Below, piece after piece: positions 1 through 8,668 of a stretch of DNA of 45,823 nucleotides. Numbering within the stretch: the first letter of the stretch is position 1; each line of letters opens with the position of its first letter. Under the pieces are notes generated by a model. It was not told the origin of the DNA. It saw only the letters and a program-made list of their open reading frames with translations, and made no database searches. The stretch is from the NCBI RefSeq assembly GCF_030541005.1, contig NZ_JASSVM010000014.1, positions 1 to 45,823 on the forward strand, given 5' to 3'. The translations under genes and the position numbers were made by a program. The DNA is from Marinobacter sp. SS5-14b (lineage in GTDB: Bacteria; Pseudomonadota; Gammaproteobacteria; Pseudomonadales; Oleiphilaceae).

Positions 1-73
1 CAACAGTCAGACTGTGAGGTGGGGCCATCTTCTGGAGAATGGCTTCTTTACGTTCCGGTGAATAATGGGGCAT
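1..73 (-). CDS. Partial IS3-type transposase orfA (N-terminus only)
   Basis: Reading leftwards from the start codon at 73, the visible 24 residues begin MPHYSPERKEAILQKMAPP. From memory this N-terminus matches the small DNA-binding orfA subunit of IS3-like transposases, which continue into a helix-turn-helix that recognises the element ends. The rest runs off the left edge, so completeness, the orfB partner and the -1 frameshift cannot be judged. It sits beside the tRNA-fMet-associated island and is either cargo of that island or an insertion into it. Family assignment rests on a short stretch and recalled similarity. Confidence 0.6.
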   Translation of the reverse strand, partial: MPHYSPERKEAILQKMAPPHSLTV

Positions 74-74
74 G

Positions 75-103
75 GTTGTCCTCTGAAATATTCAGGCGAC
101 AAC
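75..103. repeat. Imperfect 29-bp inverted repeat upstream of the IS orfA
   Basis: The arms GTTGTC and GACAAC (75-80 and about 93-98) flank a near-palindromic core (CTGAAATATTCAG). It lies immediately upstream of the transposase start, so it may be part of the IS promoter or a regulatory hairpin. The outer IS terminus was not fixed; a sequence beginning TGTGTCAGCG on the minus strand near 118 is a candidate. Confidence 0.35.
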
Positions 104-203
104 TACGCTGACACATAGGGAAACCTGGCTAATCTGATTTCCGCTTTGATTAGATGGGTTCGGAGGGCCTCCCTACCGTCGGAAAAACTCAGGAGAGCAG
201 ACC

Positions 204-1070
204 ATGATTCATGAGACTAATGCACACACAAGCGTTTCGGAACGCCAAGATCTCATGTCTGTGGTCGCGGTTATCCGCCCATCTGAGCGGCCGACAGTGC
301 TACCGCATGGCAGCTTAATTGAGTTCGAGAGTAGCGACATTGCGAACCCAAAGCGCCAGTCATTCGAGATTTTCCTCATGGATGCACTGAACGGCTTCGC
401 CGATATAACGGCGCCAAACACGGACTTGAGTGTTAAAAGTAGCTCTTATTTGGACCCAGCCGCCTCTTTTGGGTTTCCGTTATTCACAGCAATTTTTCTT
501 AAGGGTGAGGACGTAAAGGATGAGCAAATCACTCGATTCAGGGAAGCGGTGGTCGTGCTAGCTCATGAAGTCCTTGGACAGGCTTCGCTTTTTCATGCTG
601 AGCCGGAGCCCGCTCTTGAACGGAGAGAGGTTGATTTTCTCAAAGAGAAGGCCGTCAAATATCGCGAAAAATATGGAAGCACCACTATAAAAAGTGGCTT
701 TTATGTCCACAGCAGTTTTGAGGACCTTGAAGGAATCGCCGTTACTGGAAAGCTGCCCCCACTTCACCATACTGCACCGATTGTGGAAGAAATCGAGGGA
801 GTAGGGAGGCTTGACGGGTTTTCACTTTCGAAGAATTCCCTTTCGCTCATACCGGACAATGACGCAGACACTTCAACGAGACCGCTGGAGTTTTTGTGTT
901 CGCATCAGGGTTTTTTCAAGACGTTTGCTGAGGCTTACCTTAATGGCTTTCGGGTTCGATACCGTGGCTATCGGCAGGATAATGTTGGTAGTAGAAAAGT
1001 TACCCTGACACTCATTAGCCTGGATGTGTCACCTGCAGGCGACTTGTGTGGCGCGTTCAACCTGGAGTGA
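204..1070 (+). CDS. Hypothetical protein of the left island (288 aa)
   Basis: I do not recognise this protein. The start at 204 is supported by an AGGAG at 191-195. It is predicted soluble, with no signal peptide, no membrane segment and no cysteine-rich motif. The middle part (around residues 140-170) is charged and probably helical (EREVDFLKEKAVKYREKYG), and the C-terminal third is richer in beta-type residues. It is convergent with the giant integrase gene, with a gap of about 70 bp, and together they fill the visible part of the island. Its base composition resembles that of the integrase gene more than the GC-rich core to the right. It could be island cargo or an accessory factor of the recombinase; nothing in the sequence decides this. 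Confidence 0.7.
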   Translation: MIHETNAHTSVSERQDLMSVVAVIRPSERPTVLPHGSLIEFESSDIANPKRQSFEIFLMDALNGFADITAPNTDLSVKSSSYLDPAASFGFPLFTAIFLKGEDVKDEQITRFREAVVVLAHEVLGQASLFHAEPEPALERREVDFLKEKAVKYREKYGSTTIKSGFYVHSSFEDLEGIAVTGKLPPLHHTAPIVEEIEGVGRLDGFSLSKNSLSLIPDNDADTSTRPLEFLCSHQGFFKTFAEAYLNGFRVRYRGYRQDNVGSRKVTLTLISLDVSPAGDLCGAFNLE

Positions 1071-1141
1071 CGGCGTTGAATTAGCTCAATACTGCTCTTA
1101 CTAGAAGGTTCGGAATCATTATTCGTGCATATTCTCGGGGA

Positions 1142-4100
1142 TTAATCTATGCAGTAGGTAGCCGCGACGACTAAAAGCGCAATCACGAGTTCGTGCCGCC
1201 GATGGATATTACCGAGTGAAGTCTCGTGGAGAATCATGCCTCCATACTCAGCACTGCGTTGATGCGAATCGCGCTTTTTGGGGGCTCGGTAGGAGCGGGA
1301 ATCCAGCTGACGCTTAATGCCGGTGTCAGGATCATACTGGTTAGATACCTGAAATCCCTCTGTTTCTAAAAAGTCTTGGACATCCGGATTGTTTTGAGGA
1401 GCTAGTACAATGTATTGGTGCGAAGTAACTTGAAACAGCTTGAGCACCAGTTTTACGAGCTGACACTCTTCGGGCTGGTCCATCAAAATATGACCATTCC
1501 GGCCAACCAGATTTGGAACGGCCTTTAATGGTGGCAGTTCTACCTTTATCTCGTCCAACGGTGGGAAAGTTTTAACGCACTCCATCAGTCGGGTCCAGGC
1601 ACCGTCGTCGATTCTCTTAAGAAGAAATCTCGACTGCTCATTACCATAAACCCAGGTTTGCTTTCGGGTGGCAGCGCTTCGGACTTTGAAACGCAGTTTT
1701 TTGTTTGCTGCTTCACAGAGTATTTTCAGTCTGTGCGCGTTGCCGGGCAGCAACTGAAGCATTCGCTCGGCCTCTTCGTAACTTCGGCCAAGTGCTAAAA
1801 GTCGCATGAAGCGAACAACAGACGTTGGTGTAAGTGGCTCTCGTTCCATGAAGAATTGATGTTTGAGGGAAGACTTGGGCTTGGCGACTTGCCAATCACC
1901 TACTTGAATGGCGTGCGAGAGCTGGCGGACCCGTTGACTAGATACTGGAGTGAGATGATCTGCCCAGTCTGCCAATAGGTGATTGTAGGAGCGGAAGCCT
2001 GTGGCGGGAGAGTAATGCCCCATAGCTCGGGCCAAGGCCATGGCCGCCCGACGTGATACCGAGTGATTGTCGCCCAGAATCAGTTGGCGAAGTTGGTTTG
2101 GGTTGAGTTTATTCGCCAGTACACTCGATGAGCTAGTTTCCAACCCTAACAGCACAGGCGCCAAGACATTGTAAAAAGAATGTCTGGCATGGTGCAGGCT
2201 GATCCTGGAATTACCCGTTAGTTCTTTCAATTCCTGAGTAATGAGCGATGGAATCGCGTCTTTCAGCGGAGTAACTCCGACTTTCGTGCCGATGAGGTGG
2301 CATAAGAGGGGCGCATTATCTTTCTTGCCGGCAATGCTTTCAAAGCGCGCTAGGACAGCATCGATCAACTGGTTTTCGTTTGCGGTTATTGTAAACAGTA
2401 GGGGAACGGCTCGTCGGCTATGGGGCGTTTTCAGCCCACGATGGCTGTTGTTCCGAACCAGTATCCAGTGCAGTCCGCCGGACTCGCACCAATCCCGACG
2501 CTTTAGCCCAAGTGCTTCTTGCGCTCTGAGGCCAAAACGGTAGGCCAGTAACAACACGAAGGCAGTCAAGATGGGGGCGTCTCGGTCGGGATGATTACTG
2601 TTTAGGATTCTATTTAAACACTGTAGGTATTCGTTTTCTGTGAATACGCCTGGTTTCACTGAACGATGGGCCTCTCCTAAATCAAGCTCGTCCCAGTGGG
2701 GTTCAGCGATGCCGTGTTGGCCTGCCCAACCAAAGAACTCTTTAAGTCGATCACTAAAATACTTGGGATTCCTGGAGCCTCGACTATTGAGGCGCAGCAT
2801 CTCAGAGCATAAATCAGTGACCGAGTCCTGATCCTCCACTGTTAGATCGACGTCGTAGGCGAGTCCTTGGAAAGCATGGTTTAACGAGGTGAGGTAGCGA
2901 CTAGGGGAGCTTTTGGCATAGGGAGAATGTTTCGCGTTAGGTTTCCCCTTGCCTTTGCGAATTCGATCAGCCAACCAATAACCGACCAGCAGAATCGAGG
3001 TACTGACTTCCAGAGAGTGCTCCTTGCTGTAACGGTCGATCCTTGCGGCTATCTCCTTCGCGTTTTTGGTCGATTTAGTGTAATCACCCAGGATCACCTC
3101 GAGGCCTTTGAAGAATGACTTGGCATTGTGTTGAAGATCAATTCCGCCGAGTTTTGGGTCCTCCCAGTGAGGAATCGATATGGATTTAAGAGAAGGGAAC
3201 CAGTCTGATTCTTTCTGAGTGTCGGGAACGCAATAGATGACGCCTTCCTTTAGTCTCAGATAGTCGCATATTCCGAGACTGGTCGGCGGGCAACGTTCAC
3301 TGAGAGCGGCTGCAACGGGACCAGGCAACTGAATAAGGTTAGCCTGGCTGATGAGTTCCGCTAGCTCCATTAAGACCCAGCCCAGAGTTGTATTAGTGGG
3401 CTCATTCGTCCGATTTTGGGTTTTGCTCTGAAGTAGTTCAGCGACCGGTTCCAGATGCTTGGGGCAGGGGGCCTGTTGAATGTCGACGCCCGTCTTAACG
3501 GCCATACCGTGATTAAGCAGGCTGGCTGTCTTGTAATCAATTTCGTGTCGCTGAACGGGCATCCAATAGTCTGTGGGATCGAGATGCTCATTGTATTCGA
3601 AAAAGACCTGCTTCTTATGTTGGATTAGACGGTAATTCCGCCCCTGCATGACATCTTGAAGCAGTCGGCGGTATGTAAGCCGCTTGTTAATCGCCAATAG
3701 AGCTGCGGCAATAGCGAGCGATTCCGTCTTCGAGATTTTGGACTTTTGGATAGACTGCTTGGTCTTGGAGGCCCATTGCTCGAGCGACGGCATCAGGGCA
3801 AGAGCAGAGGTGCAACGTTGCGAGAGGAGGGATCGCTCACTCTCAAATCTGGTCATTCGGCGCCGCACAAATCTTTTATGCTCGTTTTGGGACGCATCCA
3901 GGAGCTTCGTCAGTACTGAAAACCGGAGCACTGCTTGCGGATGGGGGAGTCCGTTTGGCTTCACCAGCATTAAGTTGGTCATTTGTTCTATTTTTTCTGG
4001 TGAGAGGTCGTCAACGGACTGTTCCCCGATGAACAAATCAAGCTCCTCGTGAGCTGAGCGAATGGCATCTCGAAAGGCGGCGCGTCGATTGCGAGCCCGT

Positions 4101-6586
4101 TTTTTATAGCCGAAAACCGACGGTTCCGAGTAGGAGGCATCACTGTTCTTTTTGACCAAAACCGGCAGTGGAGGCACAGCAGCTATGGGGATGTTGAAAC
4201 CCAATCGGTCAAAGCACCGGTTGACGGCGGACTTATAGCTGATGAAGTCATCCATCCAGCATCGAGCCGACGTGTCTGCATAGGTGGCTGCGCCGCGTTC
4301 GGCGTGGCCCATCCAGCCATCGATAACCTCGTTGTCAACGCCCTCTCGTGCAAGTTGTTGTGTGTACCGATGTCGGAATAGATTGGACGGCAATGGCCAC
4401 TGGAACAAGTCCTCGCCTGGCAAGCCGGTTTTTGTGATTGGGTGCCACTTTAATTCTTTGTCGAGCAAGAAAAATAGTGGAATTTCTGCTGTGGGTTCGG
4501 TCAAAAGGGATCTAATCTTGGGGGCTAGTTCCGGACGGCAGGCATCCATTCGCTCGGCAAGCTGGCCTAAATGGGAACGATATGCGGATAAAATGTCCAG
4601 CGCGCCATCGGGTAGCGGGACTAACCGGCCATTATGGAGTCCTCCATCCGCTTTGTCGTTGATATAGACAGCTGGTGGGGACTCACAAAAAGCGTCAAGG
4701 GACTCGAATGGATCCGTCAGGTATCGACTTCCGGAGGCGGCATACAGAGCCATCACGACGTACTTCGCCAAGGTATTGTGATACGCGATCAGATCACCCT
4801 GGGTCCGTGACTCATGAAGTCTTCTCGTTGCTTCATCAATGCTGGTTACCAGGGTCGATTCGATTGGATCGAGCAAGCTTCCGAGAAGATTAACCCTTGC
4901 GCCGATGTTCTCCTCTTTTTTCGCCACTGGAAGCTGAAAACCACTCTCAACAGCCCCAATATCCCAGTTCGAATACCCGCATGCCGCGGGCAGCGCTGAT
5001 CGTGGGTGGGCTGATATCAGGCGAGCCAATGAGTGGTCCGAAGTGCGATTGAAGACTTGCTGAGGCAAAATATTGCCAAGTTTGCCGCTTGAAAGGCGAG
5101 GGAAATGTTTGCGTGCTACCTCGTTAAACCAGACTTCCGGGTCTTGTCCCGTTACGGAATACCAAACGTCATGCAGCGCTAGACAGTGATTTTGGGCATT
5201 CTTATGCGCCGTTTGGAGGGCCTTCCGAACCTTGGAAGGCAATTCCAAGGTTAGTTTATCTTCAAATCGCCTAATCCAGGGGAGGGCTTTTTCCTCTGGA
5301 TACCATGAGCTGTGACGTCTTGGCGGGAGCCGGTGTGCCCAACGAAAGTCGGGTGAGATAGACCACTCTGACTCCGGCTTTTCGCAAATGGAAAACTCGA
5401 GCACATACGGTAGGGATCGGGATAGATGGGTGGCCAGCCAAATAGTGGCTCCCCCTAAATTTGACAAGGGACTGCTCGAACTGAGTTCGCTCTCTATCCA
5501 TTCCTCCAATGCCGTGATTTCCGGAGGAAGTGCTTTCTCCCAGGACCAGGGCAGATAGTGTGACAGTTCCGCAGATTGGAGCAGTATACTTTGACCTGTC
5601 AGTCTCTGCCGCTCTGGACTCTCCTCCGGATCCACTTCAAATAGGAGCGCCTGCTCCGGATCGTCATCGGTCTCCTGTTGCTCCTGAGGCAGATCAAAAT
5701 TCTGAAAAGCAACGCCCTCATAAGTTAGCGCTGAAGGTAATGCTTCTACCGTTTTCAGCCGCTCGAACGCGCATGTGATTTGGGCGGTTTCAGAGCCGGC
5801 TTCGAGTGGGTCGCATTCTCCCTGAGCGATCGCAACCACCACATTCAGGAACCGTTGTGAGCTTTGTTCGGAGTTCTGAAGTTTAAGTTGAAGAGCCGAG
5901 TGCTCCAGTGCGATCGCGAATTGGCTCAGGGTGGAGGCTTTTTGCCCTAGTAATTGATGGCAACGATCCAGGAGGCTGTCTATGGTTTTCCAATTCTTAT
6001 GGTAAACCCCTTTGGTGATAAAACTGGCGGCTCTCTGGATCAGGTGATCGTGGCAGTACTGGTGGCGAACGGTTCTTTTGAGAGCCTGAAATATCAGCCA
6101 GAGGCGAAGGGCCCTCCGGAGCATATATTGAATCGAGGACTCTGCACCGTCACCAGCAAGCGGTGTGACAATCAAGTGTAATAGGAAGTGCCTCTGAGCA
6201 ATATCCGCTCCCTCTTTTCTCATCCGATTGGCGGTTTGCTGTACGTTTCCGTGGTGAGGATAAGGTGGGTATTGAGTGACGATCTCAGGCGAGTTTCGGT
6301 AAATGACATTGAGCCGCTGAAGCTCTTCTACTATTGGGTCGTCGGACCATTGATTAAGTATTTCGGCCGATTCAGGGTGAGACAGTTCTTGGCTTAGGTT
6401 GCCAATAACGGTAAATCCTTCTGACATCCCAAAGGTAAGGGCTATTGCCTCAAGCGCATCAGAGATCTCTTGTTGCTGCGCCCAATTTCGGAGCACCTCT
6501 TGTCGAGAGGCAAGATGCCTTACGGTCGTTTCGGTGAGGGGCACGACCCCGTTCTTGTGCCAATCGGTTATGCCGTCTTTAGCCAT
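1142..6586 (-). CDS. Giant integrase with two tyrosine-recombinase domains (1,814 aa)
   Basis: This is a single uninterrupted frame of 1,814 codons. Two modules resemble tyrosine recombinase (phage integrase) catalytic domains. Module 1 spans about residues 600-775: ArgI R621 (SGSR), box II R738 (NLFRHR, with Asn735 where the HxxR histidine should be), H761 (MGH) and a candidate nucleophile Y769. Module 2 spans about 1340-1540 and looks complete: R1354 (FGLRAQEAL), K1386, H1465xxR1468 (LHHARHSF), H1524 (MGHYSP) and Y1534. The first 600 residues and the section between modules (about 780-1330) are unrecognised; they may hold arm- and core-binding domains. The C-terminal 270 residues are also unassigned. 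Ordinary integrases are 300-450 aa with one catalytic domain. The gene points away from the tRNA-fMet remnant about 110 bp upstream, as expected of an island integrase. The recombinase call is strong; the dual architecture is seen directly; the role in fMet targeting is inferred from position. Confidence 0.85.
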   Translation of the reverse strand: MAKDGITDWHKNGVVPLTETTVRHLASRQEVLRNWAQQQEISDALEAIALTFGMSEGFTVIGNLSQELSHPESAEILNQWSDDPIVEELQRLNVIYRNSPEIVTQYPPYPHHGNVQQTANRMRKEGADIAQRHFLLHLIVTPLAGDGAESSIQYMLRRALRLWLIFQALKRTVRHQYCHDHLIQRAASFITKGVYHKNWKTIDSLLDRCHQLLGQKASTLSQFAIALEHSALQLKLQNSEQSSQRFLNVVVAIAQGECDPLEAGSETAQITCAFERLKTVEALPSALTYEGVAFQNFDLPQEQQETDDDPEQALLFEVDPEESPERQRLTGQSILLQSAELSHYLPWSWEKALPPEITALEEWIESELSSSSPLSNLGGATIWLATHLSRSLPYVLEFSICEKPESEWSISPDFRWAHRLPPRRHSSWYPEEKALPWIRRFEDKLTLELPSKVRKALQTAHKNAQNHCLALHDVWYSVTGQDPEVWFNEVARKHFPRLSSGKLGNILPQQVFNRTSDHSLARLISAHPRSALPAACGYSNWDIGAVESGFQLPVAKKEENIGARVNLLGSLLDPIESTLVTSIDEATRRLHESRTQGDLIAYHNTLAKYVVMALYAASGSRYLTDPFESLDAFCESPPAVYINDKADGGLHNGRLVPLPDGALDILSAYRSHLGQLAERMDACRPELAPKIRSLLTEPTAEIPLFFLLDKELKWHPITKTGLPGEDLFQWPLPSNLFRHRYTQQLAREGVDNEVIDGWMGHAERGAATYADTSARCWMDDFISYKSAVNRCFDRLGFNIPIAAVPPLPVLVKKNSDASYSEPSVFGYKKRARNRRAAFRDAIRSAHEELDLFIGEQSVDDLSPEKIEQMTNLMLVKPNGLPHPQAVLRFSVLTKLLDASQNEHKRFVRRRMTRFESERSLLSQRCTSALALMPSLEQWASKTKQSIQKSKISKTESLAIAAALLAINKRLTYRRLLQDVMQGRNYRLIQHKKQVFFEYNEHLDPTDYWMPVQRHEIDYKTASLLNHGMAVKTGVDIQQAPCPKHLEPVAELLQSKTQNRTNEPTNTTLGWVLMELAELISQANLIQLPGPVAAALSERCPPTSLGICDYLRLKEGVIYCVPDTQKESDWFPSLKSISIPHWEDPKLGGIDLQHNAKSFFKGLEVILGDYTKSTKNAKEIAARIDRYSKEHSLEVSTSILLVGYWLADRIRKGKGKPNAKHSPYAKSSPSRYLTSLNHAFQGLAYDVDLTVEDQDSVTDLCSEMLRLNSRGSRNPKYFSDRLKEFFGWAGQHGIAEPHWDELDLGEAHRSVKPGVFTENEYLQCLNRILNSNHPDRDAPILTAFVLLLAYRFGLRAQEALGLKRRDWCESGGLHWILVRNNSHRGLKTPHSRRAVPLLFTITANENQLIDAVLARFESIAGKKDNAPLLCHLIGTKVGVTPLKDAIPSLITQELKELTGNSRISLHHARHSFYNVLAPVLLGLETSSSSVLANKLNPNQLRQLILGDNHSVSRRAAMALARAMGHYSPATGFRSYNHLLADWADHLTPVSSQRVRQLSHAIQVGDWQVAKPKSSLKHQFFMEREPLTPTSVVRFMRLLALGRSYEEAERMLQLLPGNAHRLKILCEAANKKLRFKVRSAATRKQTWVYGNEQSRFLLKRIDDGAWTRLMECVKTFPPLDEIKVELPPLKAVPNLVGRNGHILMDQPEECQLVKLVLKLFQVTSHQYIVLAPQNNPDVQDFLETEGFQVSNQYDPDTGIKRQLDSRSYRAPKKRDSHQRSAEYGGMILHETSLGNIHRRHELVIALLVVAATYCID

Positions 6587-6594
6587 AAATCTAC

Positions 6595-6647
6595 GTCAAA
6601 TCCGGTGCTTGATTTTGCTATAATCATAGCTATCATGTGGATTTGAC
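6595..6647. promoter_or_regulatory. Inverted repeats around the giant integrase promoter
   Basis: A 9-bp inverted repeat, GTCAAATCC at 6595-6603 and GGATTTGAC at 6639-6647, brackets 35 bp. Inside it is a smaller one, GCTAT-AATC-ATAGC (from about 6617). The segment lies directly upstream of the integrase ATG and contains AT-rich -10-like sequence on the minus strand (TATGAT). This could be an operator for self-repression or a set of recombinase/excisionase binding sites between the gene and the att core. Only the repeats themselves are observed. Confidence 0.45.
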
Positions 6648-6695
6648 ACAAATTAGAAAAAATAAGGACATAGAACATGTACCTCAGGCTTCCTA

Positions 6696-6740
6696 CTCAT
6701 AACCCGAAGGTCGTAGGTTCGAATCCTGCCCCCGCTACCA
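6696..6740 (+). other. tRNA-fMet(CAU) 3' fragment: island attachment site
   Basis: The segment reads from the anticodon loop (CTCATAA, anticodon CAT at 6698-6700) through the 3' anticodon stem (CCCGA), a T-arm (GTAGG-TTCGAAT-CCTGC), the acceptor 3' strand CCCCGCT, A, and encoded CCA. It closely follows the 3' half of bacterial initiator tRNA. Upstream bases do not pair with CCCGA and no D-arm or 5' acceptor (CGCGGGG) is present, so it is not a working tRNA. This is the usual scar left when an element integrates at the anticodon loop of a tRNA gene. The reconstituted full tRNA would be expected at the other end of the element, left of this window. Confidence 0.85.
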
Positions 6741-6750
6741 TATAAAAGAA

Positions 6751-6784
6751 AGGCAGATCAGTAACTTACTGATCTGCCTTTTTT
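6751..6784 (+). terminator. Rho-independent terminator after the tRNA-fMet fragment
   Basis: The arms AGGCAGATCAGTAA and TTACTGATCTGCCT are perfect inverted repeats and are followed by a run of Ts. This was probably the native terminator of the initiator tRNA gene before the island split it. It now shields sstT from transcription out of the island. Confidence 0.9.
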
Positions 6785-6854
6785 GCTTTCCGGGTGGCAG
6801 ATAGTTCTGTGAAGCATTTGTGCCCGCTCTCTGATAAGCAATAGGAGCTTACTT

Positions 6855-8078
6855 ATGCCCGCTTGGCTGCAGACTCTCGTTCGCCCGCTACTGAACCTGG
6901 GGCTCATTTTCCAGATCTCCATAGGTATTGTGGCGGGCGTGCTGCTTGCTCTGTTTGCTCCGGAGGCCGCTGGGTCATTTTCACTCTTGGGGCAGCTGTT
7001 TATCTCGGCGTTGAAGGCCGTGGCGCCCATTCTGGTGTTTGTGCTGGTGGCTGCGGCGATTGCCGGTCACCGGCAGGGCCAGCCTACCCATATTCGGGGT
7101 GTTATTCTGCTCTATGTTATTGGCACTCTGTTGGCCGCCGTGGTGGCGGTTGTTGCCAGTTTTATCTTTCCCACCGAACTCTCTCTGGATTTGCAGGAAG
7201 TCAGCGGTAACCCGCCAGGCAGTATCATCGACATTCTCAAAAACTTGCTGCTCAGTGTGGTCACCAACCCGGTAAGTGCTCTGATGGATGCCAATTTCAT
7301 CGCTATTCTTGCCTGGGCGATTGGCCTGGGGTTGATGCTCAGGAATTCCGCCGAATCCACCCGCGCCATGCTTAACGATTTGTCAGATGCAGTCTCGGGT
7401 ATTGTTCATCTGGTCATACGCTTTGCGCCGCTGGGCATTTTTGGCCTGGTGGCCAACACACTTGCCGACACCGGAATAAGTGCGCTGCTGGATTATGGCC
7501 GTCTGCTTGGCGTGATTGTGGGCTGTATGTTGTTCGTGGCACTGGTCACCAACCCACTGATCGTCTTCCTGAAAACCCGTCAGAACCCATATCCACTGGT
7601 ATTCGCTTGCTTGCGGGGTAGCGCCATTACCGCATTCTTTACACGCAGCTCTGCTGCCAACATTCCCGTGAACCTGGAGCTGAGTGAACGCCTGAAGCTG
7701 GACCCGGACACCTACTCCATTTCGATTCCGCTGGGTGCAACCATCAACATGGCCGGTGCCGCCATCACGATTTCTGTGATCACCCTGGCGGCCGCGAACA
7801 CACTCGGTATTCCTGTGGACTTCCCCACCGCACTGTTGCTGTGTGTTGTGTCGTCGCTGGCGGCCTGCGGTGTTTCCGGCGTTGCCGGCGGCTCGCTTTT
7901 GCTGATTCCCCTGGCGACCAGCCTGTTCGGTATTTCCACCGACGTGGCTATGCAGGTGGTCGCTATCGGATTCGTGATCAGCGTGGTTCAGGACTCCACT
8001 GAAACCGCATTGAACTCGTCCACGGACGTGCTGTTCACTGCGGCTGCCTGTCGGGCGGCGGAGGAGCGCGCCGGATGA
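6855..8078 (+). CDS. sstT: Na+/serine-threonine symporter SstT
   Basis: SstT imports serine and threonine with sodium across the inner membrane (dicarboxylate/amino acid:cation symporter family). The 407-aa length matches the E. coli protein (414 aa). Recognisable stretches include [14 protein letters not shown] near residue 55, the conserved [13 protein letters not shown] segment and the following [16 protein letters not shown] segment with the family's re-entrant-loop residues, and [19 protein letters not shown] at the C-terminus. The start at 6855 has an AGGAG at 6843-6847. The last four bases overlap the start of the next gene, so the two are co-transcribed. It is the first core gene after the tRNA terminator. 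Confidence 0.95.
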   Translation: MPAWLQTLVRPLLNLGLIFQISIGIVAGVLLALFAPEAAGSFSLLGQLFISALKAVAPILVFVLVAAAIAGHRQGQPTHIRGVILLYVIGTLLAAVVAVVASFIFPTELSLDLQEVSGNPPGSIIDILKNLLLSVVTNPVSALMDANFIAILAWAIGLGLMLRNSAESTRAMLNDLSDAVSGIVHLVIRFAPLGIFGLVANTLADTGISALLDYGRLLGVIVGCMLFVALVTNPLIVFLKTRQNPYPLVFACLRGSAITAFFTRSSAANIPVNLELSERLKLDPDTYSISIPLGATINMAGAAITISVITLAAANTLGIPVDFPTALLLCVVSSLAACGVSGVAGGSLLLIPLATSLFGISTDVAMQVVAIGFVISVVQDSTETALNSSTDVLFTAAACRAAEERAG

Positions 8079-8584
8079 TCAACGGTCAGGCTCGTAATCT
8101 CATTTTTATCGGCATGCCGGGCAGCGGCAAGAGCACGGTGGGGGTTCTCGTTGCCAAGCGGTTGGGGTTGGGGTTTGTTGATACCGATCTGCTCATCCAG
8201 CAGGAAGCGGGCCGCACCCTTCAGGACATTGTTGATCAGGATGGCTACGAAGCCCTGCGCCACATCGAAGAAAAAGTGTTGTTGAATCTGGATGTTCAGG
8301 GGCAGGTCATCAGTACCGGTGGCAGTGCCGTCTACAGCCACGCCGCCATGGCGCACCTCAAGGCAAACGGCACGGTGGTGTTCCTCGATATTTCTCTGGA
8401 GCTTGTGATTGAGCGAATTGGCGATTACAGCCTTCGGGGGATCTCCCGGCGCCCTGATCAGTCTCTGGCTGAGCTGTTTGAGGAGCGATTCGCTTTGTAT
8501 TCGAAGTATGCAGACCTGACCATCCAGGGGGCGGGCCTGAACCAGGACCAGGTGACTGAGGCGGTTATCGAAGGGCTTTCCTGA
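8075..8584 (+). CDS. Shikimate-kinase-like NMP kinase
   Basis: A 169-aa P-loop kinase of the shikimate kinase family, which phosphorylates shikimate on the way to chorismate. Seen: Walker [10 protein letters not shown] near residues 13-21, the substrate-binding DTD motif ([13 protein letters not shown]), LRHIEE in place of the usual FRxxE segment, STGGS where AroK proteins have TGGG, and an arginine-rich lid (RGISRRP). The changed third glycine and its location away from aroB suggest a paralogue rather than the housekeeping AroK, so its substrate may differ. The ATG overlaps the sstT stop by 4 bp, indicating translational coupling. It could act as the cell's second shikimate kinase or on a related small molecule. 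Confidence 0.75.
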   Translation: MINGQARNLIFIGMPGSGKSTVGVLVAKRLGLGFVDTDLLIQQEAGRTLQDIVDQDGYEALRHIEEKVLLNLDVQGQVISTGGSAVYSHAAMAHLKANGTVVFLDISLELVIERIGDYSLRGISRRPDQSLAELFEERFALYSKYADLTIQGAGLNQDQVTEAVIEGLS

Positions 8585-8668
8585 CCTGCGAATGCGATGA
8601 CTCCGGTATAGTGTTGTCAATTGACGCCCGGGTGGCGCAAATTTTCAGACCTGTCTATGGAGGATGGC

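Noticed and set aside
6664..6740. An intact tRNA-Met gene
   Set aside because: The 5' half does not pair with the 3' anticodon and acceptor strands and no D-arm is present; only the 3' portion is tRNA.
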